Below are positions 1 to 5,370 of a stretch of 5,768 nucleotides of DNA, in pieces. The stretch's first letter is position 1. Every line of letters starts with the position of its first letter. The stretch is from Roseibacillus sp. (lineage in GTDB: Bacteria; Verrucomicrobiota; Verrucomicrobiia; Verrucomicrobiales; Akkermansiaceae): NCBI GenBank assembly GCA_002729275.1, contig PBTP01000118.1:1777-7544 (forward strand). Direction: 5' to 3'. A program made the position numbers and the translations under genes. Under the pieces are notes generated by a model, which worked only from the letters and a program-made list of their open reading frames with translations, had not been told where the DNA came from and did no database searches.

Positions 1-211
1 GGCCCACGCTTCGCGGCGTCAAAGGGGACAATACACCATGGCACGAGGTTCTCCCTCTTGAGATTTGGGGGAATCTCCTCCGCCAGACAGGAGATAACCA
101 TCCAAAACGCCAGACAGCAGTGAAGAGCAGGACCCCGGGACATGCCATCAGAATGAAACCCCTCTCCGGATCTGTCGAGTCAGGGGAAGCGCCCTTTGGG
201 GTCAAACCCTG
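1..211. other. Left-edge region with no supported gene
   Basis: No gene with recognisable content lies here. One plus-strand frame (codons beginning at position 3) is open from the window edge to a TGA at 303-305, and could be the 3' end of a gene starting further left. It would overlap the minus-strand 131-aa gene by 94 nt, and I do not recognise its product. Small structures are visible: a 10-nt direct repeat CGCCAGACAG at 81-90 and 108-117, and a 6-bp inverted repeat GAGATT/AATCTC at 60-65 and 72-77. Neither is followed by a T-run on either strand, so I do not call a terminator for the minus-strand operon that ends at 212. Confidence 0.5.
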
Positions 212-607
212 TCACCACCTCTTTCCCCTGACATCCAGCCCCCACTTAGCCAGAACCATCCTGACCACCGATCGCGCAAGCGGAGTCCCCCGCTTGCGCA
301 GATGAGCGGATACTTCTCTGGCAGACCGATCGGGGTAAAAAGGCTCCTCTAACCGGGGGCAAAGCTCAAACAGAGCGTCCCAGACGTGTCTCTCATCTAC
401 GGACAACCCCTGCCTGATACTGAGATTCTCAAGAACCCGGTTAAGCTCTCGCTCGGTGGACTCCTCTCGAAGGTCCTTGGCGAGCTCGAGAGCATCACAC
501 ACCCTCGCCATCAGCTGAAGGGAATCTCTTAAGGTACTCCTCTCCTCCTGTTCCAAACTAGATCTCATTGATTCTAAACCGGCTTCCTTAATCCGGTCGG
601 TGGACAA
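212..607 (-). CDS. Hypothetical protein, 131 aa, overlapping the 3' end of ndh
   Basis: I do not recognise this protein. It is soluble-looking, charged and mostly helical, with no signal peptide or membrane segment. The N-terminal half (about residues 10-65) is rich in Glu, Arg and Leu. The C-terminal part (about residues 92-131, 'YPDRSAREVSAHL...SVVRMVLAKWGL') has the spacing of two short helices and vaguely resembles a helix-turn-helix, but this is only an impression. The longest reading starts at TTG 607 and overlaps the last 20 nt of ndh in another frame, which would fit translational coupling. An ATG at 568 (118 aa) is the alternative, with an AAGGAAG about 14 nt upstream, which is rather far. 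It is probably the last gene of the minus-strand run. A perfect 10-bp inverted repeat lies inside it at 274-299. The reading frame is fairly credible from length and position, the function unknown. Confidence 0.6.
   Translation of the reverse strand: MSTDRIKEAGLESMRSSLEQEERSTLRDSLQLMARVCDALELAKDLREESTERELNRVLENLSIRQGLSVDERHVWDALFELCPRLEEPFYPDRSAREVSAHLRKRGTPLARSVVRMVLAKWGLDVRGKRW
274..299. repeat. Perfect 10-bp inverted repeat inside the 131-aa gene
   Basis: GCGCAAGCGG at 274-283 and CCGCTTGCGC at 290-299 are exact reverse complements separated by 6 nt. Both arms are 80% GC, so the transcript could form a strong stem-loop about 60 nt before the stop codon of the minus-strand gene. No T-run follows on either strand, so it is not a typical intrinsic terminator. 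It also encodes part of a plain peptide (RKRGTPLAR), so it may be chance. Confidence 0.6.
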
Positions 608-1877
608 TGATCCGGGTGTCGGGCGTATCTCTTACGTAGGCAAAGGCCCATCCCAGCAGCACGCTTAGCTTGTTACGGAAACCGACAAGAAAGAGGATAT
701 GAATAAAGAGCCACGCTAACCATGCGATGAAGCCTGTTAATTTAAGCTTACCCGACAAGACGACCGCTGCGTTTTTCCCAACGATCGCCATGATTCCCTT
801 ATCGAAATAACGAAAACGCGCTCGCAGTTCCAGCTTCTGCTCCCTGAACTTCGTCTTCTCGAGCCTGCACTCCTCCTTCAACACCGACGCCACATGACGC
901 CCCATCTGGGTCGCAGCAGGGGCCACCCCCGGTATCGGCCTGTCACGGGCATCGGTGAGGCAGACCAGATCGCCACCAACAAAAACCTCTGGTAACCCGG
1001 GGAGTGAAAGGTCCTCTTCAGGAGTGACCCGCCCTGCCCGGTCCGCAAGCGGAACTCCCAGTTGACTCGTCAGCGGGTTGGCCTCGGTTCCCGCCGCCCA
1101 GATAATTGCCGCAGCCTCGACGCTAGACCCGTCCGCCAAGTGAACACACCCTTCGGTTACATCGGCCACCATCGTGCCGGTAAGAATCTCAACCCCCAGC
1201 TCCTTCAAGCGATTGAACGCATACTCGCTCTGCTCTTCGCGATAAGAACCAAGCAGACGCTCGCTTCCTTCCAGAAGAACCACTCTCAGTTTCGAGGTGT
1301 CGATCCGTCGAAAATCATCACGGAGGGAACGGTGCACCAGATCCGTGAAAGCACCTGCTAGCTCTACACCCGTAGGCCCACCACCAGCAATGGCCACGGT
1401 CATGAGCCGCCGACGCTCATTCTCGCACTTCGTCAGCTCGGCTTTCTCAAGGTTGCTCAGCACCCGCCGCCGAATCGACTGCGCTTCCGCCAAGGTCTTC
1501 AACCCAAGGGTGTGGTTTTCCCACTCGTGCCGACCGAAGAAGGAGGTCTGCACTCCAGCGGCCAGGAAAAGATAGTCATATTCGTAGACCTCGCCCGACT
1601 CCCCTCTGGCCTGTCGCTCTCCCGGCTGGAGATCCGTGATCCCATCCATGAGGACCGTCACGTTGGACGCCTTCATGAGAATCTGTCGCAGAGAGCGAGC
1701 GATATCAGGGGCGGCCAACGAGGCCGTGGCGACTTGATAGAGGAGCGGTTGGAAAAGGTGGTGGTTTGTGCGGTCGACCAAGATCACCTCGAACCGGTCA
1801 TCGTTGGCAAGCCTGCGGGCACACTCCAAACCAGCGAAGCCCCCGCCGATGATCAAAACACGCTTTGAGGAAGTCAC
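588..1877 (-). CDS. ndh: Type II NADH:quinone oxidoreductase (NDH-2)
   Basis: This is a single-subunit, non-proton-pumping NADH dehydrogenase that passes electrons from NADH through FAD to membrane quinone. With the GTG at 1877 it is 429 aa, the usual NDH-2 size, and begins MTSSKRVLIIGGGFAG. Visible parts: FAD dinucleotide fold GGGFAG at residues 11-16; NHHLFQPLLYQVAT at 38-51; second, NADH-binding fold GGGPTGVELAGA at 165-176; VFVGGDLV with the FAD-contacting Asp near 303; the quinone-site stretch APAATQMGRH around 319-328, with the conserved Gln; FRYFDKGIMAIVGKNAAV near 355-372; and a hydrophobic C-terminal stretch at about 379-415 for membrane attachment. A longer in-frame reading from GTG 1982 adds 35 residues rich in Ser, Trp and Gly that precede the fold and look unlike this family. 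An AGAGGA lies 10 nt before that upstream GTG, while 1877 has no clear ribosome site. The gene follows the sigma factor on the same strand. Confidence 0.95.
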   Translation of the reverse strand: MTSSKRVLIIGGGFAGLECARRLANDDRFEVILVDRTNHHLFQPLLYQVATASLAAPDIARSLRQILMKASNVTVLMDGITDLQPGERQARGESGEVYEYDYLFLAAGVQTSFFGRHEWENHTLGLKTLAEAQSIRRRVLSNLEKAELTKCENERRRLMTVAIAGGGPTGVELAGAFTDLVHRSLRDDFRRIDTSKLRVVLLEGSERLLGSYREEQSEYAFNRLKELGVEILTGTMVADVTEGCVHLADGSSVEAAAIIWAAGTEANPLTSQLGVPLADRAGRVTPEEDLSLPGLPEVFVGGDLVCLTDARDRPIPGVAPAATQMGRHVASVLKEECRLEKTKFREQKLELRARFRYFDKGIMAIVGKNAAVVLSGKLKLTGFIAWLAWLFIHILFLVGFRNKLSVLLGWAFAYVRDTPDTRIIVHRPD

Positions 1878-2046
1878 AGAGTTGCTTGAGGGACAGTGTT
1901 CCGATCCATTAGCTGATGGTAACTCTCCGCTCCCCGGGGACCAACTCCAAGAACCCCTTGAGCTCCTCCCCTTCCAGGGCACTGGGACAAGGTCCTCTGA
2001 GCCCTTTCAGCGCCCATCAGAGACGGAACATGGAAAACATCCCGCG
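1878..2046 (-). other. Spacer between sigma gene and ndh with chained short ORFs
   Basis: Reading the minus strand after the sigma stop, a 7-codon ORF (ATG at 2040) ends in TGA at 2019-2017. That stop overlaps an ATG at 2017 (TGATG), which opens a 47-codon ORF. The second ORF ends in TGA at 1876-1874 and overlaps the likely ndh GTG at 1877 (GTGA). A third frame, open from just after the first TGA to a TAA at 1911-1909, has a protein-like composition (ALEGEELKGFLELVPGERR) but no ATG, GTG or TTG near its beginning. I do not recognise any of these peptides. They may be an untranslated linker, a coupled leader peptide or a decayed small gene. No terminator or promoter is obvious, so sigma and ndh may be cotranscribed. 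Confidence 0.3.
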
Positions 2047-2925
2047 TCACGATGCTACCCGTAAGTCGCGTCCCATTGGATCCCCCACAGGGTCAGGCAT
2101 TGGTTTCTCGATCCTGTGAAGAGCTCTTCTCATCTTGGTGAGGGCCTTGGCCTGCAACTGCCGGATCCTTTCCCGGGTCACACCGAATTCGCCGCCCACC
2201 TCTTCGAGCTTCAAGGGCTTGTTTCCGTCCAACCCGTAGCGGGCGTCAATGATCCGATGTTCGCGCTCGTCGAGCACTTCTAAAAGATCGGTGAGCTGTC
2301 CCATCAGAGTCTTTTCTTCAAGAGCCTCCAACGGATGAACTGCTTTTTCATCCCCAATGATCTCGCCAAAGTTAATTCCTTCGCCATCGTTCACTGGCGC
2401 ATCCAGCGAGGTGGGCCTCTGGGAGGCCCGTTTCAGACGGGAAATTTTCTGAGTGGGAATCCCCAGCTCTTCGGAAAGCTCCTCGTCAGAAGGCACCCTT
2501 CCTAATTCCTCAGTTAGAATCGCCGAAATCCTCCTGAGGCGGGCAATTTTGTCGACCATATGAGCGGGAAGCCGGATGGTTTTGCTCTGGTTGGACAAGG
2601 CCCGTTTAATGGACTGATTGATCCACCACGCGCTATAAGTGCTAAACTTGGCTCCTCGATCGGGGTCAAACCGATCTACCGCCGTCATCAGACCGATGTT
2701 TCCCTCCGCGATCAGGTCGACGAGCGGAAGGCCGTTGTTGGCGTAGTCCTGCGCGATCTTGACCACCAATCGAAGGTTCGCTCTGATCATATGCTCTCTG
2801 GCCTCTCCGTCACCGCGGCCCACCCGCTCTGCGAGCTCAGCCTCCTCCGTTGGGGTAAGTAGCTCGGTCCGAGATATGTCGCGAAGATACACTCGAAGAC
2901 TGCTGTCTGAATTTAGCTGTGCCAT
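2047..2925 (-). CDS. Sigma-70 family RNA polymerase sigma factor (RpoD/RpoS-like, lacking region 1.1)
   Basis: This is a promoter-recognition subunit of RNA polymerase. In the 292-aa reading: region 1.2 at about 8-30 (SLRVYLRDISRTELLTPTEE); region 2 at about 44-118, including NLRLVVKIAQDYA, the core-binding DLIAEGNIGLMTAVDRFD, and the -10 melting/recognition helix FSTYSAWWINQSIKRAL; region 3 at about 122-180; region 4 at about 205-270, with the -35 helix-turn-helix LEEVGGEFGVTRERIRQLQAKAL. The region 4.2 residues RERIRQ match those that read TTGACA in E. coli sigma-70. In region 2.4 the first specificity residue is Gln as usual, but the second (Thr440 in E. coli) is Lys. At 292 aa it lacks the long region 1.1 and non-conserved insert of E. 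coli RpoD, closer in size to group 2 factors such as RpoS. ATG 2925 is chosen because AAAGGA lies 9 nt upstream. A GTG at 3009 would add 28 basic, Ala/Thr-rich residues and is a real alternative (320 aa). It lies downstream of the photolyase gene, same strand. Confidence 0.93.
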   Translation of the reverse strand: MAQLNSDSSLRVYLRDISRTELLTPTEEAELAERVGRGDGEAREHMIRANLRLVVKIAQDYANNGLPLVDLIAEGNIGLMTAVDRFDPDRGAKFSTYSAWWINQSIKRALSNQSKTIRLPAHMVDKIARLRRISAILTEELGRVPSDEELSEELGIPTQKISRLKRASQRPTSLDAPVNDGEGINFGEIIGDEKAVHPLEALEEKTLMGQLTDLLEVLDEREHRIIDARYGLDGNKPLKLEEVGGEFGVTRERIRQLQAKALTKMRRALHRIEKPMPDPVGDPMGRDLRVAS

Positions 2926-2934
2926 TCGTCCTTT

Positions 2935-2940
2935 TCCTTT
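2935..2940 (-). promoter_or_regulatory. Shine-Dalgarno site supporting the 2925 start of the sigma gene
   Basis: The minus strand reads AAAGGA, then 9 nt, then ATG at 2925; a second AAAGGA lies closer to the ATG. No comparable sequence precedes the upstream GTG at 3009. This is the main reason for preferring the shorter protein, although it lies inside the longer reading frame and could simply encode Lys-Gly-Lys-Gly. Confidence 0.4.
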
Positions 2941-3042
2941 CTTGGTTGTTTGTTGAGCGCTGCGGGCTGCTGTTGCACTGCTAACGCCTACTGATTCTCT
3001 TTTGTTCACTACAAAAGACCAACAAGCAAGGGATCCATCACC

Positions 3043-3071
3043 ATTAAATGCAGCTGTATAGTTTTTGTTGT
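3043..3071 (-). promoter_or_regulatory. Candidate promoter for the sigma gene in an AT-rich spacer
   Basis: The 3010-3160 spacer between the photolyase stop and the sigma gene is clearly more AT-rich than its surroundings around 3043-3080. On the minus strand, TTTAAT at 3048-3043 matches the -10 consensus at five of six positions. ACAACA, 17 nt upstream at 3071-3066, matches only the ACA half of a -35 box. An A-rich tract (3062-3077) overlaps this -35 region. A second possible -10 is TATACA at 3060-3055. The match is weak and rests on eye inspection. If real, the sigma gene can be transcribed independently of the photolyase gene. Confidence 0.25.
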
Positions 3072-3160
3072 TTTTTAGTGCAGGAATTGCAGAGAATTGG
3101 AGCCTTAGACCACTTGAGAGCCTTCGAACGCCTGCCGCTCCCTAGAGCTACTTTCCACTA

Positions 3161-4696
3161 TCACTTCCGCCTGCGTGTCCCACGGCGCCGGCTCCCATGC
3201 CTCTCCTGCACCTTCAAGGATTCGGCTCTCACCTCCGGGCGCTTACGCACCTCACCCATCCGCTGCCGAGCCATCGCATACGCCTCGCGGTGAACTACTA
3301 CAGGGCGAGGATAATCCTTTCCAATACGGCAGCCAACATGTTGCTGAAGACTGGCAGGCATTCGGTGAGGCTCGGCCAGGTAAACCTTGGGCACACCTTC
3401 AAGTTCCGGGCAGAACCGGCGAAGGAACTCACCCTCTGGATCCTGATCTAACACTTGCTTGGCGGGTGAATAAATTCTGAGGGTATTGATACCCGTCACC
3501 CCGGACTGCATCTGAAACTGGCTGTAGTGGATTCCCGGTTCGTAATCGAGAAAATGCCGAGCGAGAAACACCGCAGTCTGTCGCCAATGCAGCCACAGAT
3601 GATAGGATGCGAAGGATACAAGCATGGCTCGCATCCTAAAGTTAATCCACCCAGTCTGGTGCAGGGCGCGCATGCAGGCATCAACCATTGGATACCCGGT
3701 TTCACCCCGGCACCATGCTTCGAAACGGTCCTCACGAAACTCATTTTCACGGAGGCCATCATAGGCTCGGTTCATGTTCTCAAATTCAATCGCAGGCTCA
3801 TCCTCGAACTTCTGCATAAAGTGACAATGCCACCGAAGTCTTCCCTCAAAGGAGCTGAGGGACTGAGCCCAGCGTTTATCGAGCGGCCTGCCCTCCTCTT
3901 TGGCATAGCGCACGTCCATCACCCGGTCTCGCGTGCTCTGGAACACCTCCCGGATAGAGAGATTACCCCATGCTAGATACGGGCTGAGCCTGCTACAACT
4001 CGCCTCTCCCGTGAGCGGACTCGACATCTCCTTGCGATACCCCACGCCACGCTCCACCAAAAAGGAGTGCAGAGTTTCCTCCGCTAATTTGGCACCTCCT
4101 TTCTGAGCGGCTAACTTCGTGCTCTCGGCTAATCCAAGGGTGTGAGCATTAGGAAGATTCCCGGGATCTAGCCTGCATGGGCTCAGGATTCTGTCTGGAG
4201 TTTCAGTCAACGGCTCTGCCATTCTCTGCTTCCAGAGGCGGGCCCATCCATCACGCGACCTCAAGCCCCTGACTACCCCGGTCTGCGGGATCTCCCGCCA
4301 GGCTACTCCCCGCGCTGTCACCCAATTCTGGACTTGCTTATCCCGATCAAAGGTCAGGAGATTCCCCGTCTCTTCATGACTCCAGAGAGTTTGAAAACCA
4401 ACCGCTTTCCACAGCTCTTCAAGCACTTCTAACATTTCCCCCACCCGGACGACGAGCTCTCCGCCCCGCGCCCTTAGCCCCTCCCTTAATTCCTCGAGCG
4501 ATTCGATGACGAAACGAAAATGACTGCCATCCGCATCTCTCGCCTGCCAGACACTCGGCTCGAAGCAATAGAGGCAGATCACCTTTCCTCGCTGACAGGC
4601 TTCATAGAGCGGCCGGTGGTCGTTTAAGCGGAGATCCCGCTTAAACCACACAACACTCACCTGCTGATTGTGTGACTGCGATAAAAGCTCAACCAT
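3161..4696 (-). CDS. Cryptochrome/photolyase family flavoprotein, divergent class I-like
   Basis: The full two-domain fold is present (511 aa from ATG 4696). The N-terminal antenna-type domain begins VSVVWFKRDLRLNDHRPL at residues 13-30 and runs to about 140. The FAD-binding helical domain covers about 205-450: SRLSPYLAWGNLS at 235-247, GRLRWHCHFMQKFEDEP at 285-301, GETGYPMVDACMRALHQTGW at 331-350, and FLDYEPGIHYSQFQMQSG at 382-399. The C-terminus is a basic tail ending HGSRRRGTRRRK. The family uses blue/near-UV light through FADH- to repair UV photoproducts in DNA or to act as a photoreceptor. Against E. coli photolyase the W359-W382 spacing aligns without gaps. It then shows Arg286 for Glu274, Phe394 for Trp382, Met396 for Trp384 and His390 for Asn378, while Trp289 (Trp277), Trp371 (Trp359) and Asp384 (Asp372) are kept. 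Family membership is clear; substrate and repair-versus-signalling role are not. A TTG at 4774 would add 26 residues ahead of the domain; neither start has a good ribosome site. It is transcribed divergently from the membrane protein/second photolyase pair. Confidence 0.93.
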   Translation of the reverse strand: MVELLSQSHNQQVSVVWFKRDLRLNDHRPLYEACQRGKVICLYCFEPSVWQARDADGSHFRFVIESLEELREGLRARGGELVVRVGEMLEVLEELWKAVGFQTLWSHEETGNLLTFDRDKQVQNWVTARGVAWREIPQTGVVRGLRSRDGWARLWKQRMAEPLTETPDRILSPCRLDPGNLPNAHTLGLAESTKLAAQKGGAKLAEETLHSFLVERGVGYRKEMSSPLTGEASCSRLSPYLAWGNLSIREVFQSTRDRVMDVRYAKEEGRPLDKRWAQSLSSFEGRLRWHCHFMQKFEDEPAIEFENMNRAYDGLRENEFREDRFEAWCRGETGYPMVDACMRALHQTGWINFRMRAMLVSFASYHLWLHWRQTAVFLARHFLDYEPGIHYSQFQMQSGVTGINTLRIYSPAKQVLDQDPEGEFLRRFCPELEGVPKVYLAEPHRMPASLQQHVGCRIGKDYPRPVVVHREAYAMARQRMGEVRKRPEVRAESLKVQERHGSRRRGTRRRK

Positions 4697-4863
4697 TAGT
4701 TCAGGGTCACCAGAGCACAAGACCCTCAGGCGCGCCAATCGTTTCCGGTCTCCGTGGCTGAGAACCTCTGTCAACCCGAGCTAGGACAGGCTCGCTCCAG
4801 TCTTGAGCCCCGGCGGCAACTGAACGCCAGTTCCCCTTGATTTTCTTCTATCCCGGCAAATCA

Positions 4864-4877
4864 TTTCGACTTCGAAA
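4864..4877. promoter_or_regulatory. TTTCGA-CT-TCGAAA dyad in the divergent intergenic region
   Basis: Perfect 6-bp arms separated by 2 nt lie between the two divergent photolyase transcription units. A plus-strand TTTAAT at 4895-4900 (five of six matches to a -10 box) sits 17 nt to the right of the dyad's right arm, so that arm occupies the -35 position. The -35 itself (TCGAAA) is poor, the arrangement expected if an activator substitutes for it. TTTAAT lies about 21 nt before the TTG start at 4922. Other short inverted repeats nearby are CGAGC/GCTCG (4777-4781, 4790-4794) and AACTG/CAGTT (4818-4822, 4828-4832). A 6-bp dyad could also occur by chance. Confidence 0.3.
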
Positions 4878-4921
4878 GCCCCTTATCTCGATCCTTTAAT
4901 GACCTAACCCCGATCGAACCC

Positions 4922-5356
4922 TTGGAATTAGCCCTTCTTCACGCCCTGGCCACCATTTACATGACAGGGCTCATTTGGTTTGTTCAGGTCGTCCACTACC
5001 CCCTGAAGGCGCTGGTCGGACCGGCCCAGTTTTCTGCCTACCATGAGGCCCACAAGGCGCGAACTGCATGGGTGGTTGGCCCTCCCATGCTGATCGAGGC
5101 TGCATCCGCACTCTGGCTGGCCATTGATCCACCTGCGGGCACTGGCCGCCTCCTGCCAATCGCCGGGCTAGCTCTCCTTGCCTTGACCTGGATCGCGACT
5201 GCGCGCTTCTCGATACGCCATCACAACACTCTGAGTAGCGGGTTCGATTCCTCCGCACACCATCTGCTGGTTCGAACTAACTGGATCAGGACCGCTCTCT
5301 GGACCATCCGGTCGTTCCTCGCGCTCTTCCTCGTCTATTGCATCAGCGGATCATAG
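4922..5356 (+). CDS. Small four-helix integral membrane protein next to photolyase genes
   Basis: This 144-aa protein has four likely membrane helices: about 3-24 (ALLHALATIYMTGLIWFVQVV), 48-68, 77-97 and 122-141. Helix 1 runs into a conserved-looking FVQVVHYPL. The first loop carries AYHEAHKARTAWVVGPPMLIE, and the segment before helix 4 reads HHLLVRTNWIRTALWTIR. The density of His, Trp and Arg at membrane edges, and similar proteins I recall from other bacteria, suggest a conserved family without an assigned function; I cannot name it. The start is TTG at 4922, because no ATG or GTG precedes it in frame before the stop at 4838-4840, and ATG 4961 would delete most of helix 1. There is no clear ribosome site. 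The stop lies 14 nt before the second photolyase ATG, so the two are probably one operon. A role tied to light or UV stress is inference from position only. Confidence 0.85.
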   Translation: MELALLHALATIYMTGLIWFVQVVHYPLKALVGPAQFSAYHEAHKARTAWVVGPPMLIEAASALWLAIDPPAGTGRLLPIAGLALLALTWIATARFSIRHHNTLSSGFDSSAHHLLVRTNWIRTALWTIRSFLALFLVYCISGS

Positions 5357-5370
5357 AAACCTACCCACCT

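Noticed and set aside
81..117. Two copies of CGCCAGACAG spaced 27 nt apart, considered as repeat array or binding sites
   Set aside because: There are only two copies with no third unit or flanking similarity, so there is no basis for a CRISPR, iteron or operator call.
1062..1868. Several plus-strand ORFs of 92-118 aa opposite ndh
   Set aside because: They are antisense to a well-supported NDH-2 gene, are Arg/Ser/Pro-rich and show no domain motifs; they are shadows.
2413..2429. GGGCCTC/GAGGCCC 7-bp hairpin with a 3-nt loop
   Set aside because: It lies inside conserved coding sequence of the sigma factor, has no T-run, and is best explained by codon content.
3527..3976. 149-aa plus-strand ORF opposite the photolyase gene
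   Set aside because: It runs antisense to the FAD-binding core, whose motifs are intact on the minus strand; it has no recognisable features.
3161..4696. Assignment of the first photolyase to DASH cryptochromes or to the inverted-topology NewPHL group
   Set aside because: It has the ordinary antenna-domain-first order, which excludes the inverted topology, and I do not see the DASH FAD-site signature; its subgroup is left open.
4769..4774. Perfect TTGACA on the minus strand upstream of the photolyase ATG
   Set aside because: No -10-like hexamer lies 16-18 nt downstream, so it is not called a promoter.
4971..5258. 95-aa minus-strand ORF opposite the membrane protein
   Set aside because: Its composition is Arg/Gln/Gly-rich, and the plus strand encodes four clean membrane helices over the same bases.
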